DNA from: Deltaproteobacteria bacterium
GTDB lineage: Bacteria; Desulfobacterota; Syntrophia; Syntrophales; UBA2210
Length of the DNA: 17,821 nt
NCBI GenBank assembly: GCA_019313735.1
Contig: JAFDAR010000019.1
Coordinates: 1 to 17,821, forward strand
Direction of reading: 5' to 3'
The translations under genes were made by a program, and so were the position numbers. Under the pieces are notes generated by a model that was not told the origin of the DNA, ran no database searches, and saw only the letters and a program-made list of their open reading frames with translations. Below are positions 1 to 7,111 of the stretch, one piece after another (positions within the stretch are counted from its first letter, which is position 1; each line of letters starts with the position of its first letter).

Positions 1-840
1 GATCTGCGGCCCAAAGGTCTTTAACTTTGCGGCAGATATTACACCGGATTCACTCAGCGATTCGATGGTTTGGCCATTTCCTTTTGACAGATTCATGATG
101 TTTCTGTCGGAGAGTACAAGAAAGACGGCGATATTAGTCCTCTTTGCCGTTTCAAACCGCCAGCGGTAGAGATTTTTCAGGCGACACCTCTGAAATCTCT
201 CCAGGCCGTCATACCCTTCAATCCTGGAGAACCCTCCAGGATGAAAGGTTTTTTCACTCCATCTCACATTAGCCATCCTGTGGAAGATCGCTTCAGCCTC
301 CTCCTCCAGCTTGTTGCGTGTCAGGCCTTCTTTGAGATGGGAATACAGGTCTGACAGGTAGAGGGTATCAAGCGCCGCGTAATTCAGCTGTTTGTCTGTA
401 AGGGGCCGTATATCCCATCTCGATCGTTGGATTTTCTTTGGCTTTTCCAGATCCACCCCAAGACACTCACTGACGATTGACGCAAGAGAAAGGGGTGTGA
501 TACCCAGAATGGAAGCTGCCCTGTAGGTGTCAAAGATGTTCCTGAACCTGAAGCCGTAGTCTCGATTCAGCAGGCGTATATCATTGTCGCACGCGTGGAT
601 GATCTTAACGATTGAGGGATTTATGAAGGCATCCCCCAGAAAAGAGATATCCACATCCAGAAGCGGATCAAAGATATATGCGCGAGATTCCGTGCATATC
701 TGTATCAGACAGAGCTTCTCCCGGAAGTATCTGAAGGAATCGTATTCGGTATCTATTCCTACATACCGCGCGTTTAGTATGTCGCCTTGTGCCGTTTCAA
801 GCTTTTGCGGATTGTCCACAAATATCCAGTTGATGTCCAA
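1..840 (-). CDS. rnd: RNase D-like 3'-5' exoribonuclease, C-terminal end cut by the window edge
   Basis: The reading frame is open from a TTG at 838-840 to the left window edge (280 codons, no stop), so only the N-terminal part is present. The TTG follows TAAGGA, which includes the stop codon of the upstream symporter, at good spacing. It is a DEDDy exonuclease that trims 3' ends of tRNA and other stable RNA precursors. Motif I is GIDTE (D30, E32), motif II is HACDND (D87) and motif III is YAALD (Y154, D158), so all five metal-binding or catalytic residues are present. From about residue 215 an HRDC-type helical region begins (LYRWR, VLSD). The gene lies 10 bp downstream of the symporter and is probably co-transcribed with it. 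The family call is firm. Whether it is housekeeping RNase D or a paralogue cannot be settled from the partial sequence. Confidence 0.88.
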   Translation of the reverse strand, partial: MDINWIFVDNPQKLETAQGDILNARYVGIDTEYDSFRYFREKLCLIQICTESRAYIFDPLLDVDISFLGDAFINPSIVKIIHACDNDIRLLNRDYGFRFRNIFDTYRAASILGITPLSLASIVSECLGVDLEKPKKIQRSRWDIRPLTDKQLNYAALDTLYLSDLYSHLKEGLTRNKLEEEAEAIFHRMANVRWSEKTFHPGGFSRIEGYDGLERFQRCRLKNLYRWRFETAKRTNIAVFLVLSDRNIMNLSKGNGQTIESLSESGVISAAKLKTFGPQI

Positions 841-850
841 AATATAATCC

Positions 851-2221
851 TTACCCGATCTTGTGTGCCCTGTTCCAAGTGTAACTTCCGGCAAAGAGCA
901 GCATCGCCGAAAGGGGTATGGTGCATAGAAGCAGGGCGCTGTGGCCTGAGAGTTTCATAAAGAGTCCCGACACGCCTCCTCCCGCAATGGCGATCATCGC
1001 TCCCGCGGCATTCAGGCCGAACCTTTCTGCGTGAAATCCGAACAGGATCGGGATGACAAGGCCCGCCGAATAAATGGTGTAGGCTAGCAGGAGAGAGGCG
1101 ATTATGCCTTGCATCCTCAGCGCGATCACGAGAGAAACAATTCCTGTGACGATCACGCATATTCTGGATATTCCGAGTAGATTTTTTTCATCAATCTTGA
1201 ACAGAGGGCTTAGTATATCCGAGGCAATGATAGTGCTTGTCGTGAGCAGGCATGTGTCTGCCGAGGACATTACCGCCGCCAGGAGGGCAATTATTACGAG
1301 GCCGTTCAGACCTGTCGGGATTGTGCTCATAACAAGCGCGGGCAATGCGCTCTCCGGCTGGATCTCCGGCAGGAGTACCCGCGCTGCAATCCCCGCGAAT
1401 GTTATAAGAAAGGCTGTGGGGATCATAACAGCCGCGGCCAGCACAAGAGACCTTCTGGCAACTTTGGGATCTTTGGAGCAGAAGATTCTGGAGTATATAT
1501 CCGGGCCGACAAGGTACGTCGAGCCAACGAAAAAGAGAAACGTCAGGAGATCGACCCATCCGAAATCGGGAGACGTTGGGAATGAAAAGTACGAGGGGGA
1601 AAGATTCTCTGTCATTCCCGACAACCCGCCCGCGGCAGATACACCTGCAATTGCGCAGACAATAACGCCCGCGATGATAAATGCTGATTGTATGAGATCT
1701 GTACGCAGGATGGAATACTGGCCGCCGAGAAGGGTGTAAATGATAAAAACAGATCCGGCAATGATCATCAGCAGGACGGATTGCCCCGGCCATAACACCG
1801 ACAGTATCTTGCCTGCCGCAATGATCTGCGCTGCGATTATTCCCAGCCACGCGGCGGCTATCAGAACAGAGGCGATAATCCTTACCGTATTCCCTCCGTA
1901 CTGCTTCCTGAGGATTTCGGGAAGGGTGTATGCCTCATAGTTTCTAACCCGTTCGGCGAACCATACAGAAAGTAATAACAGGCCTATTGCCCCTACGAGC
2001 ATCCACCATGCCCCCACAAGGCCCTTTGAATAACCCAGGCCGGCAATGCCGATGGTGCTCGAACCCCCTATTATGGTGGCCAGCAATGAACCTGTTACTG
2101 CCGGAGTATTGGCCTCCCTGTCCGCGACAAAATAACTCGAGGCGCCCCTGATCCTCTTCATGCTCAGGATACCTATAAGTATCATCCCCAGAAGAAAGGT
2201 CCCTGCTATGATATAGTTCAT
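851..2221 (-). CDS. Sodium:solute symporter (SSS family, PutP/PanF-like)
   Basis: This 456-residue, strongly hydrophobic protein has about 12-13 predicted membrane segments, as expected of the LeuT-fold SSS family, which couples Na+ entry to uptake of a small solute at the inner membrane. Recognisable parts are an N-terminal membrane helix, the ATIIGGSSTIG segment of the unwound first core helix, a TLPEIL stretch, GGQYSILRTDLIQ (the usual SSS signature region) and VMSSADTCLLT (a conserved Na+-site helix). I chose the ATG at 2219-2221 because GGAAGAG lies 6 nt upstream and the residue run MNYIIAGTFLLG begins a membrane helix. A GTG at 2246-2248 would add nine residues without a better ribosome site. 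The substrate cannot be told from sequence: proline, pantothenate and other organic solutes are all possible. The gene is probably transcribed with the exonuclease gene that follows it. Confidence 0.88.
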   Translation of the reverse strand: MNYIIAGTFLLGMILIGILSMKRIRGASSYFVADREANTPAVTGSLLATIIGGSSTIGIAGLGYSKGLVGAWWMLVGAIGLLLLSVWFAERVRNYEAYTLPEILRKQYGGNTVRIIASVLIAAAWLGIIAAQIIAAGKILSVLWPGQSVLLMIIAGSVFIIYTLLGGQYSILRTDLIQSAFIIAGVIVCAIAGVSAAGGLSGMTENLSPSYFSFPTSPDFGWVDLLTFLFFVGSTYLVGPDIYSRIFCSKDPKVARRSLVLAAAVMIPTAFLITFAGIAARVLLPEIQPESALPALVMSTIPTGLNGLVIIALLAAVMSSADTCLLTTSTIIASDILSPLFKIDEKNLLGISRICVIVTGIVSLVIALRMQGIIASLLLAYTIYSAGLVIPILFGFHAERFGLNAAGAMIAIAGGGVSGLFMKLSGHSALLLCTIPLSAMLLFAGSYTWNRAHKIG

Positions 2222-2486
2222 CTGTTTCTCTTCCGCGGGTAAATACACCCAAATTGCTGCGCACTGATATCATATTTTTCCGGCGCGCACAATCACATGC
2301 CCGACGGGCAGGTTCGTTTGAAACCGATGGTCTCACGCAAAGGGGGCGCAAAGTTTTTTTGTTGTGGTCAATCAGGGCAGATCTGGTGTAAGATCTGTTA
2401 TTAATTTTGGAAAGGCTCAGGGGTTCAAGGGGTCGAGTGAACTGCTAAAAATTGCAAAGACAGCGCTCGTCATTTGTTGAATAATC

Positions 2487-2510
2487 GGGGACAGGTTTAA
2501 ACCTGTCCCC
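2487..2510. repeat. 24-bp perfect palindrome, REP-like
   Basis: The left half reads GGGGACAGGTTT and the right half is its exact reverse complement, so all 24 bases form an uninterrupted dyad centred between 2498 and 2499. No T-run follows, so it is not a terminator. Similar GGGGACAG...CTGTCCCC units are, from memory, common extragenic palindromes in deltaproteobacteria, sometimes linked to REP-associated Y1 transposases. None is encoded here. Confidence 0.7.
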
Positions 2511-2591
2511 ACTGGTACAAACAGTTAGATTTTTTTGACGCCGGTCACTACCAGCATCTTTTTCCCAAAATGCTTGGATTCGCTGCGAAAA

Positions 2592-2662
2592 GACTTTTTA
2601 CGAGAGCGTCAAGATTGCTTCTCTCATTTACTCACCGAGGTTTGATGCACTCGTAAAAAGTC
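2592..2662. repeat. Inverted repeat with the GACTTTTTACGAG / CTCGTAAAAAGTC ends
   Basis: GACTTTTTACGAG at 2592-2604 is the exact reverse complement of 2650-2662 (13 bp, 45-nt interval). The left copy extends as GACTTTTTACGAGAGCGTCA (2592-2611), which resembles the end sequence at 2822-2841. It therefore looks like the remaining end of another member of the same element family, lying next to the 2643-2841 element. Confidence 0.65.
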
Positions 2663-2841
2663 AAAATTAGACGGCAAAGTAAAAAGCTTCAAATTGAAGC
2701 TCCCCGCAACAAGTTGCGGGGAATGAGCTCGCTGTTCAATTCAAGGCGCGCAAATCCTGAGGAATGAGGCGTACTTATGGTACGCCGTAGTGACGAAGGA
2801 TGCAGCGGAACGCAGAAGTTGGACTTTTTACGAAGCCGTCA
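2643..2841. repeat. MITE-like element with 20-bp imperfect terminal inverted repeats
   Basis: The left end TGATGCACTCGTAAAAAGTC (2643-2662) and the reverse complement of the right end, TGACGGCTTCGTAAAAAGTC (from 2822-2841), agree at 15 of 20 positions. The 199-bp unit has no gene. Inside are three hairpins: AGCTTCAA/TTGAAGCT (2685-2701), a 10-bp stem TCCCCGCAAC/GTTGCGGGGA with an AA loop (2701-2722), and GGCGTAC/GTACGCC (2768-2786). A shorter relative with the same left end and right-end GAAGCCGTCA lies at 7029-7087. The architecture suggests a non-autonomous mobile repeat. Target-site duplications were not clear. Confidence 0.55.
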
Positions 2842-2922
2842 GGTTTGAATTCAGTGTAATCTGTAAAATCTGTGGATTAAGAATATAAGGGATCAATCTG
2901 ATCCCCAGAGGTACAATAACAA

Positions 2923-3774
2923 ATGAATATTTCACAACTCTTGAAAGAGACAGTGTCCAGGTTTGGCGCTGAAGGATTGTCCACACCCGGACTGGACGCG
3001 GAAGTTTTGCTTGCATTCTCTATTGATAAAGAGCGTCATTTCCTCTACGCGCATCCCGCGAAAGAGATTTCCGGAGTGGAGTTGGAGAGATTCCGCTCAC
3101 TGGTCGCGAGGAGAATGAAAGGGGAACCGGTTGCCTATATCACCGGAAGAAAGGAGTTCTGGTCGCTGGGTTTTGAGGTCACTCCGGATGTGCTGATACC
3201 GAGACCGGACACAGAGATCCTGATCGAGGAGATCCTGAAGCTCTCAGGACAGGAAAGAGAGAGAAAAATCAGGATATTGGAGATCGGCACCGGAAGCGGG
3301 GCAATCAGTATCGCGCTTGCGTCCGAACTGAGAAATGCCTCCATTACAGCCACGGATTTTTCCCCGAAGGCTCTTACTGTTGCCATGAGAAACGCCGTGA
3401 ACAATAAGGTGGGGGAGAAAATTTTATTCTTATGTGGGGATATGTTCGAGTCCGTTGAGGGAAAATTTGATATAATCGTTTCAAATCCCCCATATATCTC
3501 TGAGGGTGAATTCAGATTGCTCGCCCTGGAGGTCAGGGAGTATGAACCTCACCGGGCGCTTGTCGCCGGCCCGGAGGGCACGGAGTTTCACCGGAAACTC
3601 GCGCGTGATGGGGAGCGATTTCTGGAGAAGGGCGGCCGGCTTGTCATGGAAATGGGGGCGGGTCAGAGGTTTGCCCTCGATAAAATGCTGAAAGAGAAAG
3701 ATTACTGTGATATTGTCTTTTACCGCGATTATGCTGGGATAGAGCGAGTCGTTCTCGCTAAAAAGAGGAGATGA
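2923..3774 (+). CDS. prmC: Peptide chain release factor N5-glutamine methyltransferase PrmC (HemK)
   Basis: The enzyme transfers a methyl group from S-adenosylmethionine to the glutamine of the GGQ motif in release factors RF1 and RF2, which speeds termination. The protein is complete at 283 residues, the usual family length. The N-terminal helical domain (residues 1 to about 75) leads to the AYITGRKEFW and IPRPDTE stretches typical of PrmC. The SAM-binding loop is LEIGTGSGA (119-127) and the catalytic NPPY is at 188-191. The start ATG has AGAGGT about 10 nt upstream. The gene is first in a tight prmC-murA-hisD run; the murA start is 4 bp after its stop. In many related genomes prfA (RF1, the substrate) precedes prmC, but here a repeat-rich region does. 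The call is firm. Confidence 0.95.
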   Translation: MNISQLLKETVSRFGAEGLSTPGLDAEVLLAFSIDKERHFLYAHPAKEISGVELERFRSLVARRMKGEPVAYITGRKEFWSLGFEVTPDVLIPRPDTEILIEEILKLSGQERERKIRILEIGTGSGAISIALASELRNASITATDFSPKALTVAMRNAVNNKVGEKILFLCGDMFESVEGKFDIIVSNPPYISEGEFRLLALEVREYEPHRALVAGPEGTEFHRKLARDGERFLEKGGRLVMEMGAGQRFALDKMLKEKDYCDIVFYRDYAGIERVVLAKKRR

Positions 3775-3778
3775 CAAG

Positions 3779-5029
3779 TTGGATAAAATTATCATACATG
3801 GTGGGAAAAGACTTGAAGGCGATGTCCGTATAAGCGGCTCCAAGAACGCCGCTCTTCCTGTTATAGTGTCTTCGCTCCTGACAGATGGGTGGAATATCAT
3901 CCATAACGTCCCTGATCTTGCGGATATCAGAACGATAAAGAGGCTTCTGTCCGGTTTTGGGGCCGAGGTTGAAGGGGGTAAGACGCTCAGGGTCAATGCG
4001 GGTGGAATCACAAGTTGCGAGGCCCCCTATGATCTTGTCAGGACGATGAGGGCCTCGATTCTTGTTCTCGGACCGCTCGTGGCAAGGATGGGTAGGGCGC
4101 GAGTTTCTCTTCCGGGTGGATGCGCCATAGGCGCCAGACCTGTAAACCTGCACCTGAAGGCCCTGCAGGCTATGGGGGCGGAGATAGACCTTCGCGATGG
4201 ATATGTGGAGGCCCGTGCCTCCAGACTAAAGGGGGCCAAGATATATTTTGATATATCAACGGTGACAGGCACGGAGAACATCATGATGGCCGCCTCGCTG
4301 GCTGAGGGAACAACGATCCTTGAAAATGCGGCCAGGGAGCCGGAAGTCGTAAATCTTGCCGACGTGCTGAAAGGCATGGGAGCAAAGATCAGGGGCGCGG
4401 GGACTGAGGTAATTGAAATCGAGGGGGCAAAGACCCTCCGGCCGGTTGAAGCGGGAATAATTCCCGACAGGATTGAAGCGGGGACATATATGATAGCGGC
4501 GGGGCTTACCGGGGGGGATGTAAATATCCTCGGGTGCCGGCCGGATCACCTTGACGCGGTGACAACCGGATTAAAAGAGACGGGCATGGGGATTATCCCG
4601 ATAGACGGAGGACTAAGGGTTGTGGGCAGCAGAGATGTAACCAGTGTGGATGTAAAAACCCTTCCCTATCCAGGCTTCCCCACGGATCTTCAGGCGCAGA
4701 TGATGGTGTTGATGTCCATAGGCGGAGGTGTCAGCGTTATTAAAGAAACCGTGTTTGAAAACAGATTCATGCACGTAAATGAGCTTACAAGAATGGGGGC
4801 GGATATAACTGTTGACGGTAACAGCGCCATTGTCAGGGGCGTTTCCGGGCTTCGTGGCGCCCCGGTGATGGCGACGGACCTGAGGGCCTCCGCTTCCCTC
4901 ATACTTGCCGGTCTGGTGGCCGAAGGCACGACCGGAATCTCCAGAATTTATCACATAGACAGGGGATATGAGCATATCGAAAAAAAGCTTTCTTCGATTG
5001 GAGCTGACGTAAGGAGGGTTAAGGGCTGA
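3779..5029 (+). CDS. murA: UDP-N-acetylglucosamine 1-carboxyvinyltransferase MurA
   Basis: MurA catalyses the first committed cytoplasmic step of peptidoglycan synthesis, adding enolpyruvate from PEP to UDP-N-acetylglucosamine. The 416-residue length is normal. The substrate-binding K22-N23 sits in GSKNAALP. The catalytic and fosfomycin-target cysteine is C115 in LPGGCAIGARP, the same number as in E. coli MurA, so a fosfomycin-sensitive type is expected. The start codon is TTG at 3779, supported by GAGGAG about 8 nt upstream inside the end of prmC and by the family-typical N-terminus DKIIIHGG. Translation is probably coupled to prmC. hisD begins one base after its stop, and the end of murA carries the AAGGAGGG ribosome site for hisD. 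Confidence 0.96.
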   Translation: MDKIIIHGGKRLEGDVRISGSKNAALPVIVSSLLTDGWNIIHNVPDLADIRTIKRLLSGFGAEVEGGKTLRVNAGGITSCEAPYDLVRTMRASILVLGPLVARMGRARVSLPGGCAIGARPVNLHLKALQAMGAEIDLRDGYVEARASRLKGAKIYFDISTVTGTENIMMAASLAEGTTILENAAREPEVVNLADVLKGMGAKIRGAGTEVIEIEGAKTLRPVEAGIIPDRIEAGTYMIAAGLTGGDVNILGCRPDHLDAVTTGLKETGMGIIPIDGGLRVVGSRDVTSVDVKTLPYPGFPTDLQAQMMVLMSIGGGVSVIKETVFENRFMHVNELTRMGADITVDGNSAIVRGVSGLRGAPVMATDLRASASLILAGLVAEGTTGISRIYHIDRGYEHIEKKLSSIGADVRRVKG

Positions 5030-5030
5030 A

Positions 5031-6344
5031 GTGAAGGTTATAGGCACAGATGAAAGTTCGTTCGCGGTGGAACTTGATCGCATAAAAAACAGACGGATTT
5101 CTGTCCCCAAGGCCGTGGAGGATGTTGTATCCAAAATCCTGGATGACGTGGAGGCAAGGGGAGACGATGCACTGTTTGAGTACACGGAAAGGTTTGACGG
5201 CATTCTCCTCAACGCGTGTACTGTCGAGGTTTCTCCAGATGAGATAGAGTCGGCATTTCGTGAAGTCAATGCCGATGATATGGATATTCTCAGGTTCTCT
5301 GCCGCAAGAATAGAAGCTTTTCACAGGAAACAGATAGAGGAGTCATGGTCTTATTCAGATGATGAAGGGGTAAAACTCGGGCAGGTATTGCGTCCCCTTG
5401 AGCGTGTCGGCATATATGCGCCGGGCGGCCTCGCGACCTACCCCTCCACAGTATTGATGGCCGCGTTACCTGCCAGGATCGCTGGTGTCGGAGAAATCAT
5501 CCTTGTCACCCCCGCGAGAAATGGGTGCGTGAACCCTGTGATGCTCGTTGCCGCGAGGCTGTCCGGCGTGAACCGTGTATTCAAAATAGGAGGCTCTCAG
5601 GCTATAGCCGCTCTTGCCTGTGGCACAAAGTCCGTTCCACGGGTGGATAAAATAGTCGGCCCCGGAAATATCTACGTGGCCACCGCAAAGAGAATGGTGT
5701 ATGGGAAAACGGGGATAGACATGATAGCGGGTCCCAGTGAGATAGTTATCATCTCGGATGGTATGGCAGAGCCGGAAGTGGTTGCCGCCGATCTCCTGTC
5801 TCAAGCCGAGCATGACCCGATGGCCAGCGCCATTCTCCTTACACCGGACGGAGAATTTGCCGGCAGAGTTGCCGCCGAAGCTGAAATACAGGCAAAAGAA
5901 CTTGAGAGTACGGTGGCCACGGAGGCGCTGGAAAATTATGGCGCGGCGATTATAACCGCGGATATGGATGAGGCGATAGATATCGCGAACAGCCTCGCGC
6001 CGGAACACCTTGAACTGGCAGTGGAAAGAGCTGAAGATCTCCTGGACAGGATAACTAACGCGGGGGCGGTATTCCTCGGGCACAGCACCCCGGAAGTCCT
6101 GGGGGATTATATCGCGGGCCCGAATCACATACTCCCCACCGGGGGGACGGCGAGATTTTCTTCGCCCCTCGGGGTCTACGATTTTATCAAAAGAATGAAC
6201 ATAATATCCTTTTCCGACAAAGCACTCGAGAAACACGGGTCAAAGGCTGCCAGATTTGCAGATATTGAAGGCCTTGAAGCACACAAAAGATCAATCATGA
6301 TAAGACTCAGTCGCGGAAAGGCAAATAAGCCAAAAAATTCTTGA
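5031..6344 (+). CDS. hisD: Histidinol dehydrogenase HisD
   Basis: HisD performs the last two steps of histidine synthesis, oxidising L-histidinol to L-histidine with two NAD+ in the cytoplasm. It is complete at 437 residues. All key residues are visible, each offset by one from E. coli numbering: zinc ligands Q258 and H261 (SQAEHDP), D359 and H418, and the catalytic pair E325-H326 (APEHLEL), with H366 in GPNHILPT. Translation starts at GTG 5031, one base after the murA stop, with AAGGAGGG at 5011-5018. No other his gene lies nearby, so this is a detached histidine gene riding with murA. The stop TGA (6342-6344) lies within the TTGACA of the next promoter. Confidence 0.95.
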   Translation: MKVIGTDESSFAVELDRIKNRRISVPKAVEDVVSKILDDVEARGDDALFEYTERFDGILLNACTVEVSPDEIESAFREVNADDMDILRFSAARIEAFHRKQIEESWSYSDDEGVKLGQVLRPLERVGIYAPGGLATYPSTVLMAALPARIAGVGEIILVTPARNGCVNPVMLVAARLSGVNRVFKIGGSQAIAALACGTKSVPRVDKIVGPGNIYVATAKRMVYGKTGIDMIAGPSEIVIISDGMAEPEVVAADLLSQAEHDPMASAILLTPDGEFAGRVAAEAEIQAKELESTVATEALENYGAAIITADMDEAIDIANSLAPEHLELAVERAEDLLDRITNAGAVFLGHSTPEVLGDYIAGPNHILPTGGTARFSSPLGVYDFIKRMNIISFSDKALEKHGSKAARFADIEGLEAHKRSIMIRLSRGKANKPKNS

Positions 6345-6369
6345 CAAAAAGTGCATGGTCGCCTAAAGG
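6341..6369 (+). promoter_or_regulatory. Probable sigma-70 promoter for the tRNA-Gly / rimP operon
   Basis: A perfect TTGACA (6341-6346) is followed after 17 bases by TAAAGG (6364-6369), a weak -10 with 3 of 6 consensus bases. Transcription would start near 6376 in GC-rich CTGCGCAGG, a discriminator type often seen at growth-rate-controlled tRNA promoters, about 13 nt before the tRNA. The -35 box overlaps the hisD stop codon. The position suits a stable-RNA promoter, but the weak -10 keeps confidence moderate. Confidence 0.5.
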
Positions 6370-6388
6370 TCTGCGCAGGAATTATTGA

Positions 6389-6463
6389 GCGGGCGTAATT
6401 CAGGGGTAGAATGTCAGCTTCCCAAGCTGAATGTCGTGGGTTCGAATCCCATCGCCCGCTCCA
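6389..6463 (+). tRNA. tRNA-Gly, anticodon CCC, with encoded CCA
   Basis: A full cloverleaf can be folded. The acceptor GCGGGCG pairs with CGCCCGC. The D arm is ATTC/GAAT. The anticodon stem TCAGC/GCTGA encloses the loop TTCCCAA, so the anticodon is CCC (reads GGG). The T arm GTGGG-TTCGAAT-CCCAT carries the invariant TTCGA. The discriminator is T and the 3' CCA is encoded at 6461-6463. It closely resembles E. coli glyU. The tRNA sits just downstream of a TTGACA element and upstream of rimP, the place that metY holds in the E. coli nusA operon. Confidence 0.96.
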
Positions 6464-6510
6464 ATTTTTTTGGTTGCAAAAGAGTTCTTGCTGTGTTATC
6501 AGCACTTCCG

Positions 6511-6542
6511 AAGTGGGCTTTGCCCGCTTTTTTTATTTTTTT
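6511..6542 (+). terminator. Intrinsic terminator between tRNA-Gly and rimP
   Basis: AAGTGGGC (6511-6518), loop TTT and GCCCGCTT (6522-6529) form an 8-bp stem with one G-U pair, followed by a long T-rich tract to 6542. It ends only 9 bp before the rimP start codon, so no promoter fits between them. Downstream genes must be reached by readthrough or antitermination. This is consistent with a leader attenuator for the rimP-nusA-infB operon. Confidence 0.85.
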
Positions 6543-6551
6543 CGGTGCAGA

Positions 6552-7031
6552 ATGGATCCTTCGAGTCGATTATATCGCAAAAAGATAATAGAGCTGGTTG
6601 AACCGGTCCTCAATTCCGGGGAAATGGAACTCGTCGATGTCGAATGCCTCAAGGGGGAAAACCGTTGGATGGTCAAGATTTATATAGACAAAGAGGGGGG
6701 AGTGGATCTCGATGATTGCGCCATGATAAGTGGTGAGATTGGTGATCTTCTCGATGTAAATGAGACTCCTCCCGGTTCTTACTCTCTTGAAATATCATCA
6801 CCGGGGCTTGACCGTCCCCTTGCGCGGGACAAAGATTTTATAAGGTATGCGGGACACGAAGTCAGAATTCGCGTTGCCGAAAGGATAGAGGGGAAAAAGA
6901 ATTTCAGGGGCAGACTGGTGGAGTTTATTGATAAAGAAGAAGAAAAAATCGTTGTTATAAATGTAGAGGGGGAGGTTTATAACATACCGCGCAGTATGAT
7001 AGTAAAGGCAAATCTTCAATACGAATTTTGA
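6552..7031 (+). CDS. rimP: Ribosome maturation factor RimP
   Basis: RimP binds ribosomal protein S12 and the 30S precursor and is needed for maturation of the small subunit. The product of 159 residues matches the family. The N-terminal alpha/beta domain contains ELVDVE and the family signature ISSPGLDRPL (about 81-90); the C-terminal SH3-like barrel includes the KNFRGRL stretch. I placed the start at ATG 6552 because MDPSSRLYRKKIIELVEP fits the family's N-terminus. Upstream codons in frame fall in the terminator and the tRNA. No good Shine-Dalgarno site is visible before it (TTCGGTGCAGA), so translation may be weak or regulated. The stop TGA coincides with the first bases of a repeat element. 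rimP leads the nusA-infB operon, as in most bacteria. Confidence 0.92.
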   Translation: MDPSSRLYRKKIIELVEPVLNSGEMELVDVECLKGENRWMVKIYIDKEGGVDLDDCAMISGEIGDLLDVNETPPGSYSLEISSPGLDRPLARDKDFIRYAGHEVRIRVAERIEGKKNFRGRLVEFIDKEEEKIVVINVEGEVYNIPRSMIVKANLQYEF

Positions 7032-7087
7032 TGCACTCGTAAAAAGCGAAACGCAGTCCCGATGAATCGGGATTTAAGAAGCCGTCA
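7029..7087. repeat. Short member of the TGATGCACTCGTAAAAAG repeat family, in the rimP-nusA gap
   Basis: The left end TTTGATGCACTCGTAAAAAG (7027-7046) is identical over 20 bases to 2641-2660, and the right end GAAGCCGTCA (7078-7087) is identical to 2832-2841. The 59-bp unit looks like an internally deleted copy of the 199-bp element. Between the ends sits a hairpin, TCCCGAT-GA-ATCGGGA (7057-7072). The element begins at the rimP stop codon and ends 10 nt before the nusA ribosome site GGAGGG (7098-7103). Confidence 0.65.
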
Positions 7088-7111
7088 ATTTTAGCTCGGA
7101 GGGTCAGTAGC

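Larger units (their letters stand above)
2222..2922. other. Gene-free, repeat-rich intergenic region between divergent genes
   Basis: No convincing coding frame lies in these 700 bases. They must hold the promoters of both the leftward symporter and rightward prmC, but I could not fix either with confidence; TATGAT on the minus strand about 45 nt before the symporter start is a possible -10. The rest is a string of dyads: TGCCCG-A-CGGGCA at 2298-2310, CAGATCT-6 nt-AGATCTG at 2378-2397, a 24-bp perfect palindrome at 2487-2510, and a cluster of inverted repeats from 2592 to 2841. The cluster is described separately. The stretch at 2856-2878 (TGTAATC, TGTAAAATC, TGTGGATT) is a weak tandem repeat just before prmC. 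Confidence 0.7.

Noticed and set aside
1104..1739. 211-codon plus-strand frame within the symporter gene
   Set aside because: The minus strand encodes a recognisable SSS transporter; the plus-strand product has no recognisable motif.
2701..2722. Intrinsic terminator from the 10-bp GC-rich stem
   Set aside because: No T-run follows the stem on either strand, and no gene ends just before it.
2580..2841. CRISPR array
   Set aside because: The repeated units are inverted, few and unevenly spaced; there are no regular spacers and no cas genes.
5466..6236. 256-codon open frame on the minus strand, antisense to hisD
   Set aside because: It is a shadow: hisD on the plus strand has every catalytic and zinc residue, and the antisense product resembles no family and has no ribosome site.
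6389..6463. tRNA-Gly as an integration (att) site of a mobile island
   Set aside because: No integrase, no repeated tRNA 3' end and no island follows; the downstream genes are a conserved operon.
6411..6551. Longer rimP start upstream, giving a 206-residue product
   Set aside because: The extra codons run through the tRNA-Gly gene and the terminator; the RimP family begins near ATG 6552.
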